Shown piece after piece: positions 17,097 through 25,619 of a stretch of 64,000 nucleotides of DNA. The notes beneath the pieces are model-generated. The model saw nothing but the letters and a program-made list of their open reading frames with translations. It had not been told where the DNA came from and made no database searches. This DNA comes from Bacillota bacterium (GTDB lineage Bacteria; Bacillota; Clostridia; Oscillospirales; Acutalibacteraceae), in NCBI GenBank assembly GCA_023390175.1, contig JAEWDK010000024.1, positions 558,001-622,000 on the forward strand, read 5' to 3'. Position numbers and translations under genes: made by a program. Numbering within the stretch: the stretch's first letter is position 1; every line of letters begins with the position of its first letter.

Positions 17097-17957
17097 TTAT
17101 TGCTTGTGTATATCGCGATGATTTACGCTTGTCCTCATATTTTTTTCAAGCAGATGGTTGTACAAAAGCTGCGCAAGCGTGACCGAGCGGTGATGCCCCC
17201 CGGTACAGCCGACAGCGATAACAAGCTGGCTCTTTCCTTCATTGCAGTAAAGAGGAATCATATAATCGATCATATCGAGGAAGCGGTCCACAAAGCCCTT
17301 GGTCTGGTCCCACTTCATGACGTAATCACGCACTGGCTGGTCAAGGCCGGTCAGATTTTTCAGTTCCTCCACATAATACGGATTGGGCAGGCAGCGCACG
17401 TCGAACACTAAGTCGGCTTCCGTCGGGATTCCGTATTTAAACCCAAACGATACACAGTGAATCATCAGCGCATCGGAGGAATCCCCCAAAAACAGGCTGG
17501 ATATGCGTTCTTTCAGCTGCGCGGGCGAAAGGGAGGAAGTATCAATGATAAAGTCCGCCTTTTCACGAACCGGCTTCAGTACATCCCGTTCCAGGCTGAC
17601 GGCCTGTTCAAGGGAACCGAGGCAATTTTCGGCAAGCGGATGCTTGCGCCTGGTTTCCTTAAACCGGTTTATCAGCACATGGTCGTTTGCATCCAAAAAC
17701 AGGATTCGATATTCTTTATTTTCGCTCTTCAACTCATCAAGCGTTTGGAACAGGCTCGAAAACATATCCCCGCCGCGGATATCGGTGACAACCGCAACGC
17801 GGGAAAGCGCCCCCTTTGCCTGCTGTGAAAGGTCGTAAAAGGTTTCGATCAACTTGGGCGGAATATTGTCCGCGCAGAAAAAACCGATATCCTCCAACGC
17901 GTCAATCGCACGTGATTTTCCCGCCCCGGAAAGGCCTGTAATAATTAAGAATTCCAT
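17097..17957 (-). CDS. rapZ: RapZ/YvcJ nucleotide-binding protein
   Basis: P-loop protein, 286 residues. Walker A GLSGAGKS at the N-terminus, DIRGGDMF, and the C-terminal RNA-binding/effector domain with FGFKYG, DVRCLPNP and GCTGGHHRS. In E. coli RapZ guides RNase E to GlmZ; in Bacillus YvcJ affects competence, and the exact Firmicutes role is open. The ATG at 17957 has GGAGG upstream; the frame also opens at 17978 overlapping murB, without a ribosome site. The gap to murB is 13 bases. Confidence 0.93.
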   Translation of the reverse strand: MEFLIITGLSGAGKSRAIDALEDIGFFCADNIPPKLIETFYDLSQQAKGALSRVAVVTDIRGGDMFSSLFQTLDELKSENKEYRILFLDANDHVLINRFKETRRKHPLAENCLGSLEQAVSLERDVLKPVREKADFIIDTSSLSPAQLKERISSLFLGDSSDALMIHCVSFGFKYGIPTEADLVFDVRCLPNPYYVEELKNLTGLDQPVRDYVMKWDQTKGFVDRFLDMIDYMIPLYCNEGKSQLVIAVGCTGGHHRSVTLAQLLYNHLLEKNMRTSVNHRDIHKQ

Positions 17958-17970
17958 GTTTCCTCCAAAA

Positions 17971-18879
17971 TCATCCAAATGTTTTCACTTCACATTCCAG
18001 TGCAACACCTGTCTGCTTTAAGACGGTTTCTTTGATGAAATCAATCAGACGGAGTACATCCTCGCAGGTCGCACCGCCCACATTTACAATAAATCCCGCA
18101 TGTTTTTCGCTGACCATGGCGCCACCGACCGTTTTGCCCTTTAATCCGCATTTCTCAATCAATGTGCCGGCAAAGTTCCCAACGGGGCGCTTGAACACAC
18201 TGCCTGCGCTTGGATATTCCAGCGGCTGCTTTGATTTCCTTCGGCTATACAGGTCATCCATGACTCGCTCAATCTGATCTTTTCTTCCCTTTTCAAGCTC
18301 CAGCGTAAGGGATAAGATCGTGCTTCCATTCTCCGTATAGGCACTGTGGCGATAACCGAACTGCAGCTCTTCGCCCTTCAGCGTACCGAATTCCCCTTCT
18401 TTCGTCACATGGGTGCATGCGGTTAAAACGCTTTCCATTTCATAGTTGTACGCACCCGCGTTCATAAATGCAGCACCGCCCGCCGCGCCGGGAATGCCCC
18501 AGGCAAATTCAAGGCCTGTAAGGGAATTCTCTTTGGCAAAATTACAAAGCTGAGCCAGCGTTGCACCCGCTCCGCATTCAACCATTGTTTCACCGGTCAG
18601 TGCAATCTGCCGGAAATCACCGGCCAGCGCAATGACCGCGCCGCGAATTCCGGTATCACGAACAAGCATATTCGAGCCGTTCCCGATTGCCATGAGCGAA
18701 ACGCCAAGTTCATTCGCCGCCCGGTACAACGTTTGTATTGCTTTTCGGTTGTACACCGAGATAAACAAATCCGCCGGGCCGCCAATTTTAAATGTTGTGT
18801 GCAGACTCATGGGTTCATCGTGAAAAACATCACAGCCGGCCTGCTCAGCCAACTGTGCTAACTGATCAATTTGATTCAT
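17971..18879 (-). CDS. murB: UDP-N-acetylenolpyruvoylglucosamine reductase
   Basis: FAD/NADPH enzyme of peptidoglycan precursor synthesis. 302 residues, type II (Gram-positive) MurB. FAD-binding motifs TTFKIGGPADL and AIGNGSNMLV, the substrate-binding EFAWGIPGAAGGAAFMNAGAY, the catalytic Ser region YPSAGSVFKRP and the C-terminal E-containing GFIVNVGGAT are visible. It sits upstream of rapZ, as in many Clostridia. Confidence 0.96.
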   Translation of the reverse strand: MNQIDQLAQLAEQAGCDVFHDEPMSLHTTFKIGGPADLFISVYNRKAIQTLYRAANELGVSLMAIGNGSNMLVRDTGIRGAVIALAGDFRQIALTGETMVECGAGATLAQLCNFAKENSLTGLEFAWGIPGAAGGAAFMNAGAYNYEMESVLTACTHVTKEGEFGTLKGEELQFGYRHSAYTENGSTILSLTLELEKGRKDQIERVMDDLYSRRKSKQPLEYPSAGSVFKRPVGNFAGTLIEKCGLKGKTVGGAMVSEKHAGFIVNVGGATCEDVLRLIDFIKETVLKQTGVALECEVKTFG

Positions 18880-19026
18880 CGTTTCCTCCGACTAATCTAA
18901 AGTATTGCTGAACAGATTTCCACACAAAGCCCGCCGGAAAATTTCCGCCCGGCAGCGTAAAAACGCTTCGAACCGGCCAACACCCCGGCATGGCAGTTTG
19001 TGCGCTGTGACTGAATCAACATTTGC

Positions 19027-19767
19027 TTAATTTAAAATCGGGTCGTCAAATACACGGGTATATTGCTTCAGGTAGGACTGAAACCGCACGACGCCCGAAT
19101 TTACCACGAGTTCCTCCGGAAAGTCAATTTCTTCCAGAAGCTTAAGGGAATTTTCAAAGCACCCCACCATGTTTGAAAAATGCGAGTCGGTATTTACAAT
19201 AATCGGCACGCTGTGCTTTTTACAAAGCTGCATGATTTTTGAGCATTGCGGCACGGATTTGTTCCGGTTAAAGAAGGTGCTTTCGTTTAACTCAACCAAT
19301 TTGCCCTGCCGCCCGAATTCCGGAATAACGGCTTCGTAATCATACCGGTATTCTTCCGAGCCGCTGTGGCCGATTACATTTACCTTTGGATTTTTTGCAA
19401 CCTGCAGCCAGGTATTTGTAACGGCTTCCACTGTCGGCTTTTCCTTTGGCATGCATATGCTGTGAATGGAAGCGACAACCCAGTCAAGGTCATTTACACA
19501 GTCGGGTTCCAAATCAACGGTTCCGTTATAATCCAAAACATTTGTTTCCTGCCCGCGCAGGACAAGAACCCCTTCAAACCGGTGCGGCACAACCTTCAAA
19601 TTATGGAAATACCATTTGCCCGGCGCACCCGGAACCGTGATTCCGTGGTCGGTAATTGCAACCGCGTAAAGTTTTTTCAACGCTGCCGCATGAACCATTT
19701 CCTGCAATGTGCTGTATGCATGAGTGGAAGCGATTGTATGCATGTGTGTATCTGCAATAAGATTCAT
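19027..19767 (-). CDS. PHP-domain phosphatase (YcdX-like)
   Basis: 246 residues. The metal-binding motifs of the PHP family are present: DTHMHT near the N-terminus, ITDHG, HSICM, GHSGSEEY and NTDSHF. YcdX-type proteins hydrolyse phosphate monoesters with a trinuclear zinc site; the substrate here is unknown. It lies between hprK (93-base gap) and murB (147-base gap, in which I see nothing). The cluster order hprK-PHP-murB-rapZ is common in Clostridia. Confidence 0.85.
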   Translation of the reverse strand: MNLIADTHMHTIASTHAYSTLQEMVHAAALKKLYAVAITDHGITVPGAPGKWYFHNLKVVPHRFEGVLVLRGQETNVLDYNGTVDLEPDCVNDLDWVVASIHSICMPKEKPTVEAVTNTWLQVAKNPKVNVIGHSGSEEYRYDYEAVIPEFGRQGKLVELNESTFFNRNKSVPQCSKIMQLCKKHSVPIIVNTDSHFSNMVGCFENSLKLLEEIDFPEELVVNSGVVRFQSYLKQYTRVFDDPILN

Positions 19768-19860
19768 TTTTACTTCCTATCTTTATTCGTTCATTTTATT
19801 TCTCAAATTTATCCTGTTTTCATCTAAAAAGTGATTGGTCAGACCGCAATCCCTTTTGAA

Positions 19861-20826
19861 TTATAAATCCAGATCCAGTTTTTTCTCCTGCTCCTGCATC
19901 GCAGTAAGATCCATTCCAAGACTTTGCAGCAGTTCCTGAGCCGCGTTGTAGCCCATTTTCTTTTGGCGGTTGTTCATGGCGGCAACCTCGATAATAATTG
20001 CAAGGTTTCTGCCCGGCTTTACCGGAATGGTGAGAACCGGAACCTTAATTCCGAGGATTTCCGTGTACTCGCTGTCAATGCCCATACGGTCGTAAACCTT
20101 CTTATTATCCCAAATTTCAAGGTTGATAACAAGGTCAATTTTTTCTGTGAGCTTGACGGCGCCCATGCCAAATATTCTGCGCGCATTGATAATGCCTATG
20201 CCGCGCAGTTCAATAAAATGCCTGATATTAGCAGGAGCCTGTCCCACAAGGGATTTGGCGGAAACGCGGCGGATTTCCACCGCGTCGTCTGCAATCAGCC
20301 GGTGGCCGCGCTTGATGAGTTCAATAGCGGTTTCACTTTTACCAACGCCGCTGTCCCCAACCAGCAGAATTCCTTCGCCGTACACTTCAACCAAAACGCC
20401 GTGGCGCGTAATGCGGGGAGCAAGTTCCACATTCATGAAAGAAACCAGTGCAGCAACCAGGCTCGAGGTGGTGTCCGGAGTGCTTAAAAGCGGAACGCCA
20501 TTTGCCTTGGTTGCCTCCAAAAGCTCCGGCATCGGCGTTAAGCTCCTTGCAATGATGGCGGCCGGCGGTTTTTTTGAAAAGATTTCGCTTAATACCTTGA
20601 GCCGCTCCTGACTGGAAATAGACTTTAAAAAAGCAGTCTCGGCATTGCCGAAAATAACAATGCGTGTATTATCATAGTAATCATAAAATCGGTTTAGTTC
20701 AAGGCCGGGGCGGTTAACATCTGTAGATGATACGAGAATCTGTTCCGCGTCGCCGGGCATGTCGATTACATCCAGCGCAAGCTCCTGAATCACCTTAGAC
20801 AGAGGAACGGAAAAATTTGCAGCCAT
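19861..20826 (-). CDS. hprK: HPr kinase/phosphorylase
   Basis: Bifunctional regulator that phosphorylates and dephosphorylates HPr at Ser46, controlling carbon catabolite repression. 321 residues. Walker A GDSGVGKSE, the signature LRGIGIINARRIFG and the C-terminal KPGRNLAIIIEVAAMN are intact. It opens the hprK-PHP-murB-rapZ-whiA-dnaE-pfkA cluster and has a clear promoter upstream. Confidence 0.96.
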   Translation of the reverse strand: MAANFSVPLSKVIQELALDVIDMPGDAEQILVSSTDVNRPGLELNRFYDYYDNTRIVIFGNAETAFLKSISSQERLKVLSEIFSKKPPAAIIARSLTPMPELLEATKANGVPLLSTPDTTSSLVAALVSFMNVELAPRITRHGVLVEVYGEGILLVGDSGVGKSETAIELIKRGHRLIADDAVEIRRVSAKSLVGQAPANIRHFIELRGIGIINARRIFGMGAVKLTEKIDLVINLEIWDNKKVYDRMGIDSEYTEILGIKVPVLTIPVKPGRNLAIIIEVAAMNNRQKKMGYNAAQELLQSLGMDLTAMQEQEKKLDLDL

Positions 20827-20851
20827 AAAAACACCCGCTTTCCAAAATATT

Positions 20852-20879
20852 ATTATATTTATTATATCTCAATCGTCAA
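20852..20879 (-). promoter_or_regulatory. Promoter of the hprK cluster
   Basis: Minus-strand TTGACG (20879-20874), a 16-bp spacer and TATAAT (20857-20852), about 25 bases before the ATG. Confidence 0.7.
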
Positions 20880-20980
20880 AGAGTTTAAAGAAGATTCTAA
20901 AAATTATCTAACATTGTTTAGGCTGAATCCATAGGGTTGACACAGGCCAATGAATGTAAAAATAATTGTAAAGACAGAAC

Positions 20981-21011
20981 AACACCGGCGCACAAACTGC
21001 ACACCGGTGTT
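20981..21011 (-). terminator. Terminator of secDF
   Basis: AACACCGG and CCGGTGTT arms around a 15-base loop, 20 bases after the secF stop. The T tract on the minus strand is weak; a T5 run is on the plus side. Confidence 0.5.
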
Positions 21012-21030
21012 GATTTTTGTTAAGCTGAGG

Positions 21031-21987
21031 TTATTTTGCCTGTGCAGCATTCTGGGCCGCTTTGTGGTTTTCCCACATAACGTAAAGCGGGCCGGCTATG
21101 CAGACGGAGGAATAGCAGCCGGTTACAACACCGACCATCATCGGCAGGGCAAACGTGACCACACTGGTAAGCCCGAAGAACTGACCGACAATAAATACGA
21201 CTGCAATTGCAGTGAAAGTGCATCCCGCAGTATAAAGCGAACGGGTAAAGGTTTGATTAATACTGGTGTTAACCAAAACGGAATACGGCGTTTTCGGCCC
21301 TAAGAGCCTGCGGTTTTCTCTGATACGGTCGTAGATGATAATCGTATCATTCAGCGAGTAACCCAAAATTGTAAGAACAACGGCGATAAAACTGTCGTTC
21401 AATGGAATTCGGAAAATAATAAATGTAAAATAGACCATCGCAACGTCGTGCAGCAGGGCGATAATCGCCATGACACCCGCCGTCATACCTCCGATCTTTT
21501 GGAAACGGATTGCGATGTATATTACAAGGAGAATAAACGCAATTGCTACAGCGGCTAAGCATTTAATAAAGAAGCTGTGACCCATTGTCGGGTTGACGGA
21601 ACTGGAATCCAAAATCTGAAAACCGGCACTCGGATATTTTGCGGCAAGTGCCTTCGCAATTGCCTGCTGGCCGCTGAGAGAAATTGATTCCGTACCCGCG
21701 AAGGAAATGGAAACATTGTTTTTTGCGGCAGAGCCGTCGGCAGATTTCACATTTTCATGAATACGGACGGTAACATCCTTTTTAGCTGCATCCTGTACCA
21801 CCTTTTCAACTTCTTCCTGATGGATGGTGCCGGTATAGGAATAATTGATCAAGGCGCCGCCTGTAAACTGAATGTCAAGCTGGGTTCCGAAGATTACGTT
21901 GAAAATCAAGCCGATTACCATAATCCCGATTGAAATTCCGAAGAATATTTTTCTGTTTTCAAAAAATCTGATATGAAAGGTTTTCAT
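21031..21987 (-). CDS. secF: Protein translocase subunit SecF
   Basis: Membrane partner of SecD that uses the proton gradient to pull exported proteins out of SecYEG. 318 residues from the ATG at 21987, with GGAGGTG upstream. One N-terminal transmembrane segment, a periplasmic domain, then five more segments. Family motifs DIQFTGGALINY, TILGYSLNDTIIIYDRIREN and the closing FALPMMVGVVTGCYSSV are present. The start overlaps the secD stop as ATGA, implying coupled translation. Confidence 0.95.
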   Translation of the reverse strand: MKTFHIRFFENRKIFFGISIGIMVIGLIFNVIFGTQLDIQFTGGALINYSYTGTIHQEEVEKVVQDAAKKDVTVRIHENVKSADGSAAKNNVSISFAGTESISLSGQQAIAKALAAKYPSAGFQILDSSSVNPTMGHSFFIKCLAAVAIAFILLVIYIAIRFQKIGGMTAGVMAIIALLHDVAMVYFTFIIFRIPLNDSFIAVVLTILGYSLNDTIIIYDRIRENRRLLGPKTPYSVLVNTSINQTFTRSLYTAGCTFTAIAVVFIVGQFFGLTSVVTFALPMMVGVVTGCYSSVCIAGPLYVMWENHKAAQNAAQAK

Positions 21988-23393
21988 TTTGCGGCACCTC
22001 CGAATAACCATTTGTTGCGTGCAAACTTAAACCCGGCAAGCGACTTGGTCATTAAGCGGGTTGCAGTCACACCGAACAGGAAGTTGCCGACAATACCAAT
22101 CAGCAAAGTATAACCGAAGGAATAGATTGAACCTGTTGTGGATGGGCCGAACAGCCAGGACAGAATGTTCGTAGGACCGAACACGCCCATCAGAATCAAA
22201 GCAACAATGATAACGGTAATGTTACCGTCGAAAATTGCCCAGAAGCTGTTGTCATCACCCTTTTGAATTGCGCCGTCAAGTGTTTTGCCGGACCAAAGCT
22301 CTTCCTTGATTCTGGACGCCGTAATGATGTTGGCGTCAACGCCCATACCAATGGAAAGAATAATACCGGCAATACCGGGCAGCGTCATGGTGAAGCTGGA
22401 AACAAACGGGAAGTAACCCGAAACAGCTGCAAACGAAAGTCCGATCTGGCCGAGCAGCGCAATGACTGCGACAAAGCCCGGGAGACGGAATACAAACAGC
22501 ATGAACAGGCAAATCAGCGCAAATGCGATGCAGCCCGCGATCAGCATTGCACGCAGGGAAGAAGACCCAAGCAGTGGGCTGATGGTGCTAAAGTTTGATG
22601 TGGTGAGTTTGAACGGCAGAGCACCGGCGTTAATTTTGTTCGCCAGAGCAGATGCTTCCGCGGCGGTAAAGCTGCCCTGAATGGAGCATTTTCCGTCCGT
22701 AATAACGGCATCCACCTGCGGAGCCGAAATTCTCACATCATCCATCCAAATGGAAATAACCTGTCCCTTCATCTTTTGGGTCGCCGCGGCAAATTTTGTT
22801 GTGCCGCTGTCGTTCAGTTCAAGACCGACCTGATAACTGGACTTTCCGGTTGTTTGGTCCTGTGTCATTTCAGACTTTGCGCTTTTAATATCACTGCCCT
22901 GCAGAATGATGTTGGTGGCGGTGACACCCTTTGGTGTCTTATAGACAGGTTGTCCGTCCGAACCGGTGGTGGTGGTTGTGTATTCCCCACCCTCACGGAA
23001 AGTCAGCAGTGCGGTCGCGGACAGTTCCTGAATCGCGCCTTCCGGATCAAAGGTTTTTTCGTCATTCTTCCAGGGGAAGCGAACAATAATACGATCATGG
23101 TCATAATCGGTATATAGTTCGTAATCTGTAATGTGGGTTGAAGTTAAGCGAACTTCAATGATGGCTTTTGCTGAGTCAATTTGTTCTTTGGTAGCTTTCT
23201 TGGTCGTTTCGGGGCTGAATGTAGCCTCGACGCCGCCGTTGATGTCAATTCCCCATCTGATGTCGCCGACACCCTTTATGTAAGAGGTCGAATTATCCCC
23301 GTTTTGTCCCTTAATACCGAAGGTAGCGGTATAGGTTAAAAACAGTATGAGGAGGGCGACGATGAAAAATACTGGTTTTGCCACTCGCTTCAT
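21984..23393 (-). CDS. secD: Protein translocase subunit SecD
   Basis: 469 residues from the ATG at 23393 (GGAGG 8 bases upstream). N-terminal transmembrane helix, a large extracytoplasmic region with DIRWGIDINGGVEATF and ISIWMDDVRISAPQV, then five transmembrane helices. LSIGMGVDANIITASRIKEEL is the SecD signature equivalent of the resistance-nodulation family motif. Separate SecD and SecF, rather than the fused SecDF of Bacillus, is common in Clostridia. Confidence 0.95.
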   Translation of the reverse strand: MKRVAKPVFFIVALLILFLTYTATFGIKGQNGDNSTSYIKGVGDIRWGIDINGGVEATFSPETTKKATKEQIDSAKAIIEVRLTSTHITDYELYTDYDHDRIIVRFPWKNDEKTFDPEGAIQELSATALLTFREGGEYTTTTTGSDGQPVYKTPKGVTATNIILQGSDIKSAKSEMTQDQTTGKSSYQVGLELNDSGTTKFAAATQKMKGQVISIWMDDVRISAPQVDAVITDGKCSIQGSFTAAEASALANKINAGALPFKLTTSNFSTISPLLGSSSLRAMLIAGCIAFALICLFMLFVFRLPGFVAVIALLGQIGLSFAAVSGYFPFVSSFTMTLPGIAGIILSIGMGVDANIITASRIKEELWSGKTLDGAIQKGDDNSFWAIFDGNITVIIVALILMGVFGPTNILSWLFGPSTTGSIYSFGYTLLIGIVGNFLFGVTATRLMTKSLAGFKFARNKWLFGGAAK

Positions 23394-23450
23394 GCGTATA
23401 TCCTCCAATGTGATGTTTTTCTGTGAATCCTCGCAGAAGTAACAGAATTA

Positions 23451-23479
23451 ATTATATTGTTATTACCCGAAAAAGTCAA
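23451..23479 (-). promoter_or_regulatory. Promoter of secDF
   Basis: Minus-strand TTGACT (23479-23474), 17-bp spacer, TATAAT (23456-23451). Confidence 0.75.
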
Positions 23480-23510
23480 TCGATTTGAGAAGATTATTAG
23501 TATAACTTAG

Positions 23511-23542
23511 CAAAAAACGAGGAGGAAGATTACTCTTCCCCC
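23511..23542 (-). terminator. Terminator of the aminotransferase gene
   Basis: Stem GGGGAAGA / TCTTCCTC (one G.T pair) with a GTAA loop, then CTCG and six T on the minus strand, just past the stop at 23553. Confidence 0.7.
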
Positions 23543-23552
23543 ACATACTTCA

Positions 23553-24830
23553 TTATTTATTTAAGAATTTTTCTACGGAAGCAAGCTGCACACAGATACA
23601 GAACAAATCCATGGCCTGTTCCAGTTCGGAAACCGGCGGGAAAGTCGGCGCCACCCTGATGTTGCTGTCGTACGGATCCTTTCCGTATGGGTAAGTCGCA
23701 CCGGCCCCGGTAAGGATGACCCCGGCCTGTTTGCACAGGGAAACCACCCGTTTTGCACAGCCTTCCGTCACATCCACACTGACAAAATAGCCGCCGTTTG
23801 GACTCGTCCAGGAGGCAACGCCCTTGCCGCTGAGTTCGGACTCCAGCTTACTCGTTACCGTTTTAAACTTTGGCTCAATGATTGCACGGTGGCGTTTCAT
23901 ATGGGCTTCCACCCCGGCCATGTCCTTCAAGAAGTAAATATGGCGGAGCTGGTTGAGCTTATCCGGCCCGATTGTTTGGAACGAATAATGTTCCCTTAAA
24001 ACCGCAAGGTTGCTTTCGCTCGCACCCATCGCCGCTACGCCCGCGCCCGGGAACGTAATCTTGCTTGTTGAGGCGAAGAAAATCGGCATATCAACACTAT
24101 GCTTTTTTCTGCATTCGTGCCACAGGTTCAGCAGAGTATCGGGTGTATCCGTAAGGTCATGCACGCAGTAGGCATTATCCCAAAAGATTTTAAAATCCTT
24201 TGCCGCGGGCTTCAGTGCGGCAAAACGGCGGACGGTTTCATCAGAATAAGTAATTCCTGTCGGATTGGAGTATTTCGGCACACACCAAATTCCTTTAATG
24301 CTTGCATCATCCGCAATCAGCTTTTCCACAACGTCCATATCGGGGCCCGTGGCCAGCATTGGAACGGAAATCAATTCAAAGCCAAAGTATTCCGTAATGG
24401 CAAAATGCCGGTCGTAACCCGGTGACGGACACAGAAATTTGATGTGCCCCTGCCTGCCCCACGGTTCACAGCCCGCAAAGCCATGTGTCATCGCACAGGA
24501 AATTGCGTCGAACATCATGTTCAGGCTCGAATTGCCCCCTACAATGATATTGTGGTCGTCCACGCCCATCAGCTCCGCAAACAGCTCGCGCAGTTCCGGC
24601 AGACCGTCCGGCACGCCGTAGTTGCGGCAATCGTCATGAGTTGAAGAATGCATATCGGACTTGGAATTTAAAACATCCAGCATCCCCATGGAAAGCTCAA
24701 GCTGATCCACGGAAGGTTTTCCGCGTGCCATATTAAGCTTGAGCCCCTGAGCCTGGAATTGATTATAACGTTCTTCCAATTCCGCTTTTATTCCGGTTAA
24801 TTGCGCAGCCGACATTAATGAAAAATCCAA
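23553..24830 (-). CDS. Class Ic aspartate-type aminotransferase
   Basis: PLP enzyme of the Aminotran_MocR family, which includes the corynebacterial aspartate aminotransferase of subgroup Ic. Visible are LNMARGKPS near the N-terminus, GGNSSLNMMFDAI, CVPKYSNPTGITYS, the PLP lysine in STSKITFPGAG and the C-terminal RVAPTFPP. The start is uncertain. TTG at 24830 has GGGAG 9 bases upstream and matches the usual family N-terminus; ATG at 24815 is an alternative, and ATG at 24839 abuts the GGGAG. The length of 425 residues is normal. Monocistronic. Confidence 0.85.
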   Translation of the reverse strand: MDFSLMSAAQLTGIKAELEERYNQFQAQGLKLNMARGKPSVDQLELSMGMLDVLNSKSDMHSSTHDDCRNYGVPDGLPELRELFAELMGVDDHNIIVGGNSSLNMMFDAISCAMTHGFAGCEPWGRQGHIKFLCPSPGYDRHFAITEYFGFELISVPMLATGPDMDVVEKLIADDASIKGIWCVPKYSNPTGITYSDETVRRFAALKPAAKDFKIFWDNAYCVHDLTDTPDTLLNLWHECRKKHSVDMPIFFASTSKITFPGAGVAAMGASESNLAVLREHYSFQTIGPDKLNQLRHIYFLKDMAGVEAHMKRHRAIIEPKFKTVTSKLESELSGKGVASWTSPNGGYFVSVDVTEGCAKRVVSLCKQAGVILTGAGATYPYGKDPYDSNIRVAPTFPPVSELEQAMDLFCICVQLASVEKFLNK

Positions 24831-25031
24831 TATGAGCATCTCCCTATTACAAAATGCAAAATCAATATCAAAACAACTTATATTGTAGTATAGGTTGCAT
24901 AAAATTGCAAGTCCCAATTCATCGTCCTGCATTTTTCTCGATATTGCTTATTTTCTATTGTTATTATATGCTCATTTATGTCTAACTCGTCAACAATTTC
25001 GCGCTCACGGAAATTTCTGTTGCAGCCGTTA

Positions 25032-25424
25032 TTATTTTAAGTATTTTGCCAGTTCCGTATCCACTTTTTGAATATGATTTAAAAGCCAATCCATTAAGAA
25101 GTAGTTGGTTTGTGAAACAACGCCCACGGATGCGCCATTTTCGATGATATCTTTTTTCAGATCCGCGATTTTCTTCTTGAAAAACTCGTGCATTTCTTTA
25201 TGCTCCGCAACCTTCGGATAAGTGCTGCTGCGCTGAAGCTTTTCTTCATCGGAGAAATGCTTGATGGTGTAAGACTCCATAAATTCCAGTGTTTTAACGA
25301 TTTCATCCCGGCCCTTGCCCTGGCTGCACGCCGTAAAAAGCCGGTCAATCCGGTCGCACAGTTCCTTGTGCTCGCTGTCGATCAAGGTCACGCCTATTTT
25401 CAGACTATCTTTCCACATTGCCAT
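25032..25424 (-). CDS. Bacteriohemerythrin
   Basis: Single-domain four-helix bundle binding a di-iron centre, 130 residues. All ligands are present: H19, H56, E60 (HFSDEE), H75, H79, H117 and D122 (HIQKVD). It reversibly binds O2 and in anaerobes may serve in O2 sensing, storage or detoxification. The ribosome site GGGAG lies 9 bases before the ATG. It stands alone between the aminotransferase and asnS. No promoter was recognised in the 195 bases upstream. Confidence 0.92.
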   Translation of the reverse strand: MAMWKDSLKIGVTLIDSEHKELCDRIDRLFTACSQGKGRDEIVKTLEFMESYTIKHFSDEEKLQRSSTYPKVAEHKEMHEFFKKKIADLKKDIIENGASVGVVSQTNYFLMDWLLNHIQKVDTELAKYLK

Positions 25425-25619
25425 AACAAATACTCCCTTTCATAATTCCCTGATTTAATCTTCTGAATTCATTTCCCATAGTAATAAAACCCACTGCACG
25501 TTCCGCGTAAGCCGTAATTTCATGCATAAACAGTACAGAGCCAGCGCCGCCGGCCAAAGCCGATGGCGTTGACTCATAATCGACTTTCATAAAACTACAA
25601 ATTCCGTGTGAAACTTATT

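Noticed and set aside
25405..25590. Possible 61-codon gene between asnS and hemerythrin
   Set aside because: No ribosome site, overlaps the hemerythrin start, no recognisable protein. Left out, though a small peptide cannot be excluded.
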